The position numbers and the translations under genes were made by a program. DNA of 64,000 nt, taken from positions 310,001-374,000 of the forward strand of contig JABSSW010000048.1 in the NCBI GenBank assembly GCA_018902385.1, written 5' to 3'. This stretch comes from Physcia stellaris. Lineage: Eukaryota > Ascomycota > Lecanoromycetes > Caliciales > Physciaceae. Positions 38,774 to 50,392 of the stretch are shown here, piece after piece (the first letter of the stretch is position 1; each line of letters begins with the position of its first letter). The notes under the pieces were generated by a model. That model saw only the letters and a program-made list of their open reading frames with translations. It did not search any database and was not told where the DNA came from.

Positions 38774-38874
38774 ATGACGATGAGACTTTTTAGATTTCTC
38801 ATTCAATTTTGATGTGTGGTGAAAAAACTCTCAATTTCGGCCCGCGCGATCGCCAACCTTTTTTAAAACGACTG
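38774..38874 (-). repeat. Right terminal inverted repeat, mutated
   Basis: 101 bases. Compared with the left copy, runs of C become T except the last C before A, and runs of G become A except the first G after T or C. Confidence 0.9.
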
Positions 38875-39081
38875 TACCCCAATTTAGGTATAGAACTAGC
38901 GTAATACAGTACTCCGTACAACCTTAATCTTCCAACTTAAGCTGAAGGAGTGACCACGAAAACCTACTTAGTAATCACTATTCAAACAGTTCACTCTCCT
39001 TACTGACCGTTTGACAGTCAACCGGACCTTGATTTGTTCCATCACGTTGCTGCGCTAACAACATGCTGATATACCAGGTGC

Positions 39082-41217
39082 ATGATGGCCAGCCGACTCA
39101 ATGGCGAAACCACGGAAGAAGCTGAGGCTCTCCTGTCTAATTCCTCGGCTAACGACCATGGTCCTACTTCTACTCCACAGCCTGCTAGATTCCCCCACCC
39201 CAACCGACGCCAATCTTCTTTCTCGAAGCCACCGCCTCTTGGCCAGCCCCGTACGCCTCGCACCAATAACCGTGTCCGCTTTGATATCGAGGAACGGGAT
39301 GGTGATGAGGAAGTTCCAAATGAACATCAACCGAGAAATTATGCTCAACACTCAGAGTGGCCGGAAGATGAAGAAGATTTGTCTACACAAACTCCTGCGT
39401 CTCGTAATAGCAGCAGCGGACAGAGAGCGCCTTTACTTACGGGAATTGAGGCCCCAAGCGTCACTGTTGCCAACACTGACTTGAGCTTCAACGTGGAAGA
39501 CTTGTTGGAGGATGCACGACCGAAGAGCGGGATGCGAAGTGCTTTCATGAACATGGCGAACAGCATAATGTAAGCTGTTCAAGCGCCTTCGAACCAGAGA
39601 GGCACTGACTGTATCGTAGAGGCGCTGGAATCATTGGTACTCTACCTATGCCACCACCTGTTGTCCCACTCGAAAGCTTACCTAGCATATTCAGGTCAAC
39701 CATACGCTTTTCGTCAGGCTGGCTTGACTGTGGGGATTGTACTGCTTGTTTCTTTGACCATCACGGTATGTCGATAACGCTCTGGCGAGCGACGATGTGT
39801 GATTGAAGACTTATCTAGGTTGACTGGACTATTCGTCTCATTGTTACCAATTCTAAGCTCAGTGGTGCGAATTCTTTCCAGGCAACTGTGCAGCATTGCT
39901 TCGGTAAATCAGGGTTGATTGCTATCTCTGTGAGTATACTCCGCTCTACGCAAGAAAACGGCTTACGCCCAACGCAGGTTGCGCAGTGGGTGTTGTAAGT
40001 ATGTTTTTTCCAAGGAAAGGTAGTCTACTGAACGGCTTTACTACAGTGCGTTCGGCGGAATGATTGCTTTCTGTATCATTGTTGGCGACACCATACCACA
40101 TGTAATGACTGCGATGTTTCCTTCCTTACAAGGCATGCATTTCCTTTGGCTTTTGACGGATAGAAGAGCGGTGATAATTATATTCGTACTTGGGGTTTCT
40201 TATCCTCTATCACTATACCGCGATATTGCGAAGGCAAGTCTCTAAATCAAATCCAATTGAGCGACTAACGTCTTCGTAGCTTGCGAAAGCATCTACACTG
40301 GCTTTAATCAGTATGCTTGTCATAGTTATTACAGTTATTACTCAGGGAGCGCGGGTGCCTGAGGAGCTACGAGGGAACTTGAAGGGATCTTTGTTCGTTC
40401 ATAACGGAATTTTCCAGGCGATTGGGGTTATATCGTTTGGTAAGCAGTCGCTTAAAACCATAAAGGTAGGTTTTTCGAGTTGTGACTGATTGTTAGCTAG
40501 CTTTTGTTTGCCGTAGGTGGTCACATCTGTGGCGTCATCAAGAAGCAATTTACAGGATGAACAGATCACAACAGCCTCTTGATATACGGCTCATTGAGAA
40601 AACCGACAATGGATCGCTTTGCTCGGGTTACGCATTACTCCACTTCTATCTCGATGCTAGCTTGCGTTGTGATGGCGCTAGCTGGCTTCGTCACCTTCGG
40701 TGACAAAACGGAGGGAAACGTCCTAAATAATTTCCCTATGGACAATATCTTGGTTAACGTCGCTAGACTGTGAGCATATTTAGTCTTCAAATCTACCTAC
40801 CGGTTTCTAATTCACCTCAGCTGCTTTGGACTGAATATGCTCATAACGTTACCGTTGGAAGCGTTCGTCTGCCGAGAAGTCATGACCAACTATTGGTTTC
40901 CTGATGAGCATTGGAATCCAAATCGTCACTTGATATTTACAACGGCACTGGTCATTACAGCGATGACGCTGTCGTTATTGACATGCGACCTTGGAGCCGT
41001 ATTTGAATTGATTGGTGCCACAAGCGCTTGTGCATTGGCATACATCCTCCCACCTTTATGCTATATCAGATTAAGTACTCGCAGTTGGAAAACCATTCCA
41101 GCATTCATGTGCGTAATTTTTGGATTCGGAGTCATGGGAATCAGCCTTGTGCTCGCAGTGGTGAAAATGGTTCATAGTACTTCTTCCTCACCTGCCTCTG
41201 TTATGCGAGTGAACTGA
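39082..41217 (+). CDS. Amino acid transporter, AVT/SLC38 family
   Basis: Ten exons: 39082-39569, 39620-39636, 39695-39765, 39819-39929, 39978-39994, 40047-40233, 40280-40439, 40501-40512, 40565-40769, 40821-41217; 1665 bases, 554 residues. A hydrophilic N-terminus of about 155 residues precedes roughly 11 membrane segments. The first carries the family signature GAGIIGQPYAFRQAG; later marks are FVCHHNSLLIYGSL, LAGFVTFGDKTEGNVLNNFP and TLPLEAFVCREV. AVT proteins move neutral or basic amino acids across the vacuolar or other internal membrane, coupled to protons; the exact substrate cannot be told. Three exons are 12-17 bases. The intron at 40234-40279 has a GC donor (gcaagt). Confidence 0.92.
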
Positions 41218-42801
41218 CATTGGCCCCCGACAGACGAAGGCGGAACACAGACGTGCCGCTAAATCATTGTCTACAACGTTATCTTCACCTCAATTACCTC
41301 CACATTCAAAAACATTGAATTGACAACGGAGGATATTCTCAATGGCTGAATCCACTGCAATCCTCCATGCCTTCACCTGAGCTACGGTTGAACTGGATGT
41401 GATGGTGAGGAAAACCCTGCGTTGGGAGTCAGGATACGAGTGCTGTATACATACCTCCGCAGTGGTGACGTGAGTCGACTTACTATATGAGCCCTAATCA
41501 TAATTCCTGGTGGATAAGCTCAGGAACTATTAGAATCATCACGGCAAACCAAGCGAGATGAAGCGACTTGACTCTCGTATTGACACCGCCCGGGTGTACG
41601 CAATCATTACTTGGGCATGGTCCTCTATTGTGAGCGTGTGAATTCCACGACGAAGGCTCAGTCAGACTACGCCGTCGCCATGTAGGAAAGAGTTGGCCCA
41701 ACATCTGCTTGGGTAGGCGGAGTGAACGACAATCCTATCTATCTCAGACATCCACAGTGCCAGTAGGAAGTATGTGCGGATTCCTTTCAAAAGGAGAGTC
41801 ACATTTTTGTTGTTCTCATCTCGTTGTGCTATCATCGATGAGCCAGTTGACCTCCATAGCCTGGCAGTCCTTTCATCTGTAAGCAAAGCACAAGCTCATG
41901 TGCCCGCAAGCTGTACATCCCGTAATCTCTCCATGGAAGACAGCAGGTACAGATCCGAAGATGCAAGAAGTGATATCTGGCCTCTGAACTGAGCTTGACA
42001 AGTCAAAGCCAAGGATCACTGTAACCTTTTGTCTGGCGTAGCGCTGTTCTGAACTGCTCGAGTCCATCACGCAAAAACCTGAATTGAATCAACGGGCTCT
42101 GGAAAGCGTGGGGATGAATGTTGAAGCTGCCTGCTGGACCACGCGTAAAGATGTTACCTCACTCAATCTCCATCGCGATTTGGGATGCCGTCGGATGAGA
42201 CGCGTCAAGATACATTAAAGAGCGGTCGGAACTTGAAGACAATGAATAAGTAAGTCAATTTGGTGAACCGACCCACCACCGTATGGTAATTGCCGCTGCA
42301 TGGTCGCGTCCAGACCCTGGCGCGTCTGTCTCCATAATGATTTCTTATTTTCAAGCCTCGGATATCACTTTCCCAACGGCATGACTGTGGCCGACAATAA
42401 AGACACATGCCTGGTAAGTTAGTACCTTACTTTCATGGTTGTCATGATCTGCTCACACAAAAGCTGACAAACCTGTCCGTCAGACCAGGTGCAACGCACC
42501 ATCGTTCCATCAAGACCTGCTTAACAGATAGATACGCTGTTGCCTTCACGTCTCTTATGGGATAGAGCTTTGCCCATCCCGGTTTACAAGGTTATTTGCA
42601 TGAACAATCTACTAAGTACAATTTACACGTTTAATCTGCTTGCACTCTCCTGTGGAAGAACCCCTACACTCGCTGGATTCGCTTCACCACTTTCTCCTCA
42701 TACGCCTGGGCAGTGTTGCTGTACTTCTAGTTCATTATCTAATCTGGACAGGGCGCACATCCACGGATACTTCAACTTCCGCTTGAGGCGAAGGTGCGAA
42801 C
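41218..42801. other. Long intergenic stretch, no gene seen
   Basis: 1584 bases of normal composition. Only short frames without domains occur (for example 41662-41886 and 42540-42848). No RNA gene recognised by eye. Confidence 0.45.
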
Positions 42802-45678
42802 ATGGCGCGCCTTCAGAATCCTACCTCTACGATCAAAGTTTCGGATGACGATGAGGTTCAAGCAAGATCTCTACGTGCTCTTCAAGATCAATTGGTAAAT
42901 CGTCACTGTCGACGGAGTCAGATCCGGGGCGCTAATGTTCAACCCAGGAAGCCTTAGGTGTCGGACGACGTGAAAGGCTGTCCGAAGATGACTTTCCAGA
43001 GAACAGGAGAGCTACTCTGCGAGCCGGTGCGCTTGAAGCAACCCGCCGTATTAACCTCGAGGGTACCACTGAGAGTCGAGTGTCGGACAACGTCAAGGGG
43101 CTGTTGTCCAGCTGGAGCAGTAAGCGAGCTGCCTGACTTTATCAGCTTGGTTCATCCTAACCAGTACACAGATGCTTGGACAGCTCTTGCAAACGACGAA
43201 GCAGCACGCGAAAACCTGACAGACATCAACGCTGGTCAAACTCATCGAGCCAGTCTTGCATTCAAAGTATCGGAACAACAATTCGACAAAAGTGCCGATG
43301 TCCATGATATCGGTTATGGTGATGCTCGACAACGTGGAAGCGATCGAGCGCGAGGAGGAGGCCGCGGAGGCCGTGGAGGAGGGCACGCCGGCAGCCGTAG
43401 AAGCCGCCACGGACCTACAAGGTAGAGCTTCTTTTGTTCTACAGTTGACTTATTATGCCTCTAATGATTTCTTTAGGGTTCCGGTCGGCCTCGAACCTAT
43501 AGACGAGGTTTCTGCCTCTAGAGTAACGAATGGTAACATGGCAACCTCAAGTGGACGTCGTAGAGTCTCGCCTTCAATCGACTCTCAGATAATGAACGAG
43601 CGATCCCTCCGTGGCCGAGCGATTGACGACTTGGTCAGAGCCGATGCACGTCGTGCAACATCGTCGGTGCCTACACGTCCTCGTCCAGATGTAGAATTGT
43701 GAGCTACATTCTCTTGAACTAAGATGCTCGGTTGTGCGACTAACATAACCTAACAGACATGTTACATCGACTGCGAAGGCCGAACATGAGCCTACCGTGT
43801 CTTCTGTTTCTCGCACCGTCAGACGAGTGCCCCTCAAGTAAGCTCAACAGTTTCTGTCTTAAAAGCTTCAACTAACAACCTCAGTGCTTTCCGCAGTCTT
43901 GCGGATCCAGACACTTTCATGGCCGTGGCCGGAAGGAAGGCTACGACTAAGACGCCGTCGAACAAAGCAACATCTGTGACGTCTTCCCACCATAACGCAG
44001 CAAAGACTGCAAAGTCTACCCAAGGAGCGTCATCAGGTTCTCAAGACCTTATCATGCTGGATCCTCTTGATACGAGTTTTCGTGCTCCAGAGAAAACAAC
44101 TCCTCCCAGAACCCGAAAGGCAATAGTGCCAGACTTATTGTCTACCGCAAACTCCCAAACAGGTATCGATGTAATGAATCCAGTAGACAGTGCCACAGCT
44201 CAACCACCGAAGAAGGTTAGTCCTCCACTTCAGGCTGCTGATGCTGTGGAAAATGCCAGTGTCGAGGCTCAGCAGGAAGTGGATCAAGACCGTGAGAACC
44301 TGCGACGCTTGAGGGAGTTCGTAGGGCAAGAAGGGGGTACATTCAAGGCCGATATGCTCTCCCTTATGGAATCTCTGGAAGCGAAAATAAGCTCTCGACT
44401 GAGGGCCGATTCGAAGCCTTCAAATACCGACGAGACGACGGCCCCAGCGAATGATACACTGTCGACTCAAGCTAAAGTAACGGCTACGCCATCGATCCGA
44501 ATCACTGCAGTAAAACATAAGACCGTGAAAATTGGCTCAATATTTGGGGAGAACATATATCGAAACCGATACGACACAAGATCTCGAGCTGACTCGGTCG
44601 CTTCCTCTGTTGCCAGTACGGCAGAAGACATCCGATCTGTAAGCGCCAGTTTTAGTCAGCTATCCCTTCAGCCACGGGACAGCCAACGGTCAACTCCACC
44701 AGTTCAACCTGCACCGGTCATTCCTTCTCTCACGGTTTCTGCGCCGAAATCCTCAGCGTCTGACCAATCCATTGTCAGTGCTAATCTTACCATGCGACAA
44801 TCTCCGAGACCAGTCGATAATGCCATCGCACGTCAGTACTCTTCGCAGACCCTTGAACCTCCACGAGCGACCAACATTCAACAACCTTCCATTAGCAATC
44901 TGGATCTAACTACTGTCATTTCGGCAAGAACCGCCAGTGAAACCGTGGGAGACGTCTCCAGCCTAGGGAAGAACGACATCTCCCGCCAATCTTTCGCTGG
45001 GGACGCTACTGGTCACGAGCCTAGATATGCGTCTTCAAATCCTTTCGCTGCAAAGCAGACTTCGAGCGAGAGCTTCCGCGGATCGAGCGGAGGACCATCT
45101 GAGCAGAGAGATTCGTCTCAACAGACCTCTCAATTTGCAAAACGGTTTAATAATGCCCCTTATCGTCGCGATGAAGGGTTTGCCTCTACGGATCGGCCCA
45201 AGCTTCCTGATTTTCTGAAAGAGCTGAGCTCTGATAGACAGGATACTGGGGCTGCAGCCCGGAGGCAGTATGGCGGCGCGTCTGACTATATATCTCAATC
45301 TGATATATTAACGCAGCGTGTCAGCCGTCAAGTTACTCCATCCCAAGCGACTTCACAAGGATCAGATTTCAGCAATATTCTTGTATCGATCACAGCGCCC
45401 AATCCTGGCATCCGTCTACCTCGGGGTGCTACCACTTCCGAGAACATACGATCAGAAACTAAGAAAGACTCGCTAGCTTTTACACGACATACTCCGTGGT
45501 AATCATTTTCGCTCACGGTACTCGATGTACCACAGCTATATTGAGACGAACGGGGCTAGAGAGCTGTAGCAATATGGAGCATATTGCTTTTATCACTTTC
45601 GCGATGGGTCTCTTAGTTTACGTGGTCTTTTCAATCCTCCGCAGTCTGGCTAATTATTTTTTTCGACCAACTTTCTAG
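42802..45678 (+). CDS. Unrecognised RGG-containing protein, possibly tail-anchored
   Basis: Exons: 42802-42894, 42948-43119, 43172-43421, 43477-43698, 43757-43837, 43885-45498, 45570-45678; 2541 bases, 846 residues. The protein starts MARLQNPTSTIKVSDDDEVQ and has a helical N-terminal 150 residues. Next comes an Arg/Gly tract (RARGGGRGGRGGGHAG) of the type that binds RNA, then a very long Ser/Thr/Pro/Gln-rich, probably disordered region with one coiled-coil-like stretch (QDRENLRRLREFVGQEGG). If the last intron (45499-45569) is used, the C-terminus is a membrane segment with a short basic tail (FAMGLLVYVVFSILRSLANY). If not, the protein ends at 45502 as HTPW, 811 residues. I do not know the family; no function is assigned. 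Confidence 0.7.
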
Positions 45679-46452
45679 CCTGCGAAGTCATATCCCTCGA
45701 ACAGCGGTTTGCAAACCTAATTCTCGCTCTCCTTAATGGGCGACCTGTGTTGGCCAGTGGAGGATTTTCTGCGGAAAGTCTATCTCACTATCTGGGAGTC
45801 TAGATGTCTTCCTCTGCATCAAATCAAATTTTTGCCACTGAATTTCGGCAAACTGGCTTGAGTAATCCTCTGATCTGCTAAGCTGTCAGGGTTCTTGACA
45901 CCCAGTCGCTTCCCTGCGCTACCGAGCGCGGTCAGTAACCAGCATTGATCTATGTTTGATCCTCAGTGGACAACACCGGACGTGTAGATGAAGCAAGATT
46001 TGGTTGATGTATACTTCAATACGATAGCTAGCTTCGCTACACACCCGTGCTAGAAATTTAGCATAATCGATTGATAGAGACCTGTGGCAAATTCACTTCA
46101 AGCGCCAACAAACCAGATAGTTTTACGTTTAGAAAAATGCCAGTTAGCTGCCTAATATTCTACCTGATAACAAAGGCTGTAGCTGGCAATGACATTGTCA
46201 CATCGTGATTCCTAGAGGTCGCCCATGGTAGTTTGCAGAAAACGTAGATGGTTGATATGCGGTGCGGCAACACTGATGGACTATTTGCCAGGCAAAGCCT
46301 TACGCTCAAAATCATATTTGTTCATTGCAGGGTTTGACTCGCTGCACGTCTCCAAGCACGCCTAAGGCAGCCAGTCTGCCCACCAAAGACAACGCCTAGC
46401 GCCTTCCAATGCTTGTTGGCCGATTCACTCCGTAATTGCTATTCGCCAGGAA
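45679..46452. other. Intergenic, convergent 3' ends
   Basis: 774 bases between facing genes; nothing recognised. Confidence 0.5.
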
Positions 46453-48290
46453 TCACGTTGTACCTATGCCCTGCTCTACCTCACTTGTCTTTTGGCGCTT
46501 AATGTCAGACGCTGAATCATTTTGCAGATTCACCGACGCGAAAGTCACATCGTTCAAGACGGGTCGTGGGACCCTGTAAAGAATTGGGTTAGTGCAAATG
46601 CATGATTCCAGATAATCGGGAGATACTCACGGAGCAATGACGGCCTCAGCGGGTCTCTTCATCTGTGGTGGCTTGTAGGAGCCCCTATTTTGTAGAGGAC
46701 TTGGCGCTCCCACAGGCATGCCTACCCTCCTGGTCTTGTCTGTTTGAGGATTGACGAAGCTACTTCGAGGAGGTATTGCCGCTGCTGTAACGCCAACACT
46801 CTCGGTTCTCACCGGCTTTGTCTTTGTGTGGTCGACTCCGGCCGTCTTACGGATGGAGGGGCTTTCTAGATGTGGATTGAAGACAGGAACGTTAGAGGGC
46901 AACGCGGACCCTTTTTGAAGAGTTTCGGCTGCTCTAGCGGTGAAAAACCCCACAGGTGGATTGTGTTCTGCTGTACTTGAGGAATCTAATGCTGGCGGTG
47001 TGCCGCCAAAAGCGTTCGTGCTTGTTTTAAGGTTGGGTTTCTCCGGTCCAGTCACGTCGACCGGTCGAAACTGTGGTAGTGGTACCTGTGGTACTGAAGG
47101 CCCTTGCGCTCGATTTGGGGGTGCAGCCAGGTGTTGCTGCTGTTGGGCTGGCAGTTGCTGCACCCTTTGAGTTGCTATTCCGGGATTGACGGGTTCGGTC
47201 TTTACAGGCTGTGGGGCACTGTTTATAGTAGCTGCTGATGGAGTTTGAGGACCTGGAATGTCTCTGGCATCAGGTGGCCCTTTTCTGGCTGCTTGTGGTT
47301 CTCGTTTTGTCGGTGCACTGACCTTATGTCGGAGATGGGCAGATTGCATACCATTGCTGAGGGATACACCGTCTGGATGTTCATCATTTGTAACAGCCAG
47401 ATCAGCTTCGTCAAATTCGTCGCCTGCAAAGGTCAGAAACTAGCTGCAGTCTGAACAAAAAATCCACTCACTTCCGAACTCATCCTCGATGGCCGCGAAC
47501 GAGTTTTCCATATCCATGGCAAACTCTCTTTTCGGCAAAGCGAACCCTGACGTTATTCGCGAATGCTCACTAACGGGCTCTTTCTTTATAGGTGCAAAGT
47601 CAGGATGCCGGTGGAGGTTGTCCGGATCCCATCTCGACTAACACTCATTCAGTCTTGAGAAAATCGGCTCAAAAGAAGGGATTCTCCTACGGGTGCGACT
47701 TTAAGCTTCGTGACTTTGGACACATACTCCTTATCATAGACACAATTCCCTAGCAGATTGCCAAAATTTCGCAGAGCTCTCTTCAGTCCATCCGTCGTCC
47801 CTTCTTTCTTGGCTTTTTCAAAAGCTGCCGCCTTATCTTTGACATTTTTGACCTGTCCGTACCCTACATCTTCATGAAATGTGCCATCTCGCAGCGCCAC
47901 TCGGACAATGACCGAAAGGCCGAGGCTGATGTTCCCGTTGTTAGGATTCTCATCAACAAAATCGATTTGTATGTTCTGTATTGAGCTGGACCATCCATTG
48001 AAGCCGAAGACTTCATTGGCTAAATTGATGCACTTGTCCGCTGCGAGATAATGGACCTTTTGGCCGGAGGGCCCAGGCCTTGAAGAAATGTATTCTGGTC
48101 CTAGCTGTTTCTCCAACCTACTAGATAGTGTTGCGATCTCTTGTGCTGTATATTCGCTAACGTGTGGTTTGATCTCCTCGAATGGATTGATCGACGTATT
48201 AGCACCCTTGTGCTGTTCGCCGATGCTAGGAGAAGTCAGCATTTTGCAACGTTTAGAGTCCTTGGACGGACGTGGCGCCTACCCAGGCAT
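46453..48290 (-). CDS. rad52: DNA repair and recombination protein Rad52
   Basis: Five exons: 48283-48290, 47691-48225, 47472-47637, 46631-47423, 46453-46573; 1623 bases, 540 residues. Rad52 anneals single strands and loads Rad51 on RPA-coated DNA in homologous recombination. The conserved N-terminal annealing domain fills residues 20-185 (EKQLGPEYISSRPG, KVHYLAADKCINLANEVFGF, GWSSSIQNIQIDFVDE, KKEGTTDGLKRALRNFG). The C-terminal half is Pro/Gln/Ser-rich, as usual, and would hold the Rad51 and RPA contacts. The first exon is 8 bases (MPG plus join), chosen because it yields MPGIGEQHKGA. A later in-frame ATG at 48242 is an alternative start. Confidence 0.95.
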
Positions 48291-48851
48291 TATGAGGAGC
48301 TGCTAACAATATATCATATGAGAATCGCGAAAACGGGTCAATAATGACTCTCACAGTCGATCTTACCCAAAGACACCTAGAGTTATACCTAATATTATAA
48401 AATGCTCACGCTACGACTCAAACACGCAGTGTTCCGAAGACGCGTGTCCACGTGACTGATTTGTCAGCCATGGACATAGCAGTTTATGTAGAGCTACAGT
48501 ACCTCTTCCCTAAATTTTTCTATAGCGGGTTTGAAATCGGCTAAGACTAAATTAAAAAAGAAGTGATGGGTCGTGCCGTGCCGTTGGCTTTGCTCAATTG
48601 GTATTTACGCATATATAAAGCTTCATTACTTCACTCATGTATCTGTGATAATATTTTGATTGTCTATGTGGATTCATCCTCTCCATTAACTCCAAATAAC
48701 TCCTCTCAGCAACTCCTCCATGGTATCTCCAAACCAAGGCATATCTGTGAAGGTGTTCGATTTTCTAGTGCGCCGTGTGCTATGCAGAAATGACTCAGCG
48801 GACAGGCTCTGATCGCCTAGGACTAGAGGGATTTGGCTAGGATCCATCAAT
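48291..48851. other. Intergenic, rad52 promoter and UBX gene 3' end
   Basis: 561 bases; the short frame at 48563-48793 has no supporting features. Confidence 0.5.
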
Positions 48852-49969
48852 TCATCGGACAATGAGCGACGCGCTGGGAACTAGTCCAAGTTCTTTCAAG
48901 CTTGCACCGAAGTCCACACTGTCGAAAACTTTCTTGGGGAAATTTTGGACAAAGCTTTGCACTTCGATCCCGGTATCTTGGCTGATCGTAGAAGCGACTT
49001 CAAACAGTGTGGTTTCCACCGGAAAGGTTTTCTGTATGTTGCCAGACGAGGTTTGAAAGCGCAGCCGTGCTGCGGTGTATGCAGACGCTGGCTTAGAAGC
49101 AATTGGACCTGACGTCGTTGGAAGTGCTGAGGCGGTGGGTTGCGATGGAGCTGGCCGACCCTCTCGTTCGGCCTTGTCTTTAGCGGCTTTCAGACGTCTC
49201 TCCTCTTTATCAAGCTCTATCTTAGCTTTGATCCGCTGCTTGGCTGCAATCTCCTCCTGCTTCTCTCGCTTCTTCGCAGCGGCTTCCTTCAGCTGTTCCT
49301 TCTTTTTCAAGTCTTCCTTGATGTCTTGTGTCTCTTTAGTACTTTTGCGACGGATTTCCTGTACCTTTGTAAGCCCTGTACGCGTACCCCAGTCTTTACT
49401 GGTAGCTTCTTGAAATTCCCACTGGCTTCGCAACTACCTTAATCGGAATTACTGACCTCGTTCCGCTTCTGCTCAAGCTTGTCCTGGGCCGATGTCCCCG
49501 CTCGACGCTCTGCCGCTTTACGTTTCAATTCTTCTAGTTTCGCTTTCTTCTCCTCTTCGGTTAGTGGTGCTATTTCCTCGGTGGACTCGGCGAAGTTGAC
49601 GTGCTCTGTTTTCGAGGCGTGAAACTCAGCTTGCGCTTGACTCCGAAATTTCTTCCCGCAATCGTTGCAGACTAGACTTTGAGCTACTTCACCAGGTTTG
49701 AGAGCAGCTGGTTCAACGTTTGGATTGGTCTCATCATCGTCGGCTTGGGCCGTCTCGGCAGCAGTAATCTCATCAACAGATCTGTCTGCGTTCTTATCAA
49801 GCCATTCTATAGCCTGATCAACTGTATCCTATTTAGCGCTCGCAAAACATCGACGCTTAGAGCGGTAGCTTAAGGTAGGCCTACGATTGCCTGACTTCTT
49901 CAAAGCAAGCTCCGCTTTGGCCTTTTCAAAGCCCATATCGAGAAGGTTTTCTAAGTCGGTAGGGGCCAT
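48852..49969 (-). CDS. UBA-zinc finger-UBX protein (SAKS1/UBXN1-like)
   Basis: Three exons: 49885-49969, 49457-49821, 48852-49358; 957 bases, 318 residues. N-terminal UBA domain (LENLLDMGFEKAKAELALKK, then AIEWLDK), a C2H2-type finger (CNDCGKKF...H...H), a highly charged Lys/Glu coiled coil and a C-terminal UBX domain (ARLRFQTSSGN, SFVQNFPKKVF, ELGLVPSASLIV). UBX domains dock on the Cdc48/p97 ATPase and UBA binds ubiquitin, so the likely role is linking ubiquitinated proteins to Cdc48. The 98-base intron at 49359-49456 was set by the conserved join KRNEEIRRKSTKE. Head-to-head with the VAP gene, 423 bases between starts. Confidence 0.9.
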
Positions 49970-50392
49970 AGCTGACAGGAAGGACGCTCGTAGGAGCTAA
50001 AGCAGGTTTGAGATCACAAGGGAAACGAGATAGACTAGATACTTGTAGATGTGTAAATATTGATTTCAGTTCGCGGAAGTGACGTACAAGTGTGAATGGA
50101 ACTGGGGGGTGGCGGTGGGGGGTAAGCGTCATACGCTAGTACATCCGAGCCGGAACTAAATTCTGGTGTTGGGGTCAGTCGTATGGCTTCATTCAGAGCA
50201 TTGGACAAACACCAACCTCCTTGTATCTCTTGACACAACTACCATCCACCATTGGTGCCGAACCATCACTGGCCTTGAAAGTTCGAATCTCTATCTTATC
50301 TCTAGCAGTCCGCCCGCCTTGTTCCCATAATCGTCCTAGAAAGACAACAACCGCACACGCGATAACGGTGGAGCTTGGTAATCTTCAGAATC
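49970..50392. promoter_or_regulatory. Divergent promoter between UBX and VAP genes
   Basis: 423 bases between outward-facing start codons; no specific site claimed. Confidence 0.45.

Larger units (their letters stand above)
34689..38874. mobile_element. 4.2 kb DNA transposon, TA duplication, Tc1/mariner-like ends, AT-mutated
   Basis: 4186 bases with near-perfect 101-base terminal inverted repeats starting CAGTCGTTTT, flanked by TA (34687-34688 and 38875-38876). TA duplication and CAGT ends suit the Tc1/mariner superfamily. The length is above the usual 1.3-3 kb for that group, so extra cargo or a nested piece is possible. The interior is as AT-rich as the large block. Minus-strand fragments at 38154-38711, 37640-37912 and 37053-37466 may be remains of one gene; the last has a Cys-rich piece (KHICKFRNC, then KYCYIDF). 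I see no clear DDE/DDD transposase motif in what is left. Confidence 0.8.

Noticed and set aside
42540-42848. Frame of 102 codons before the RGG gene
   Set aside because: It overlaps the start of the supported gene in another frame and shows no features.
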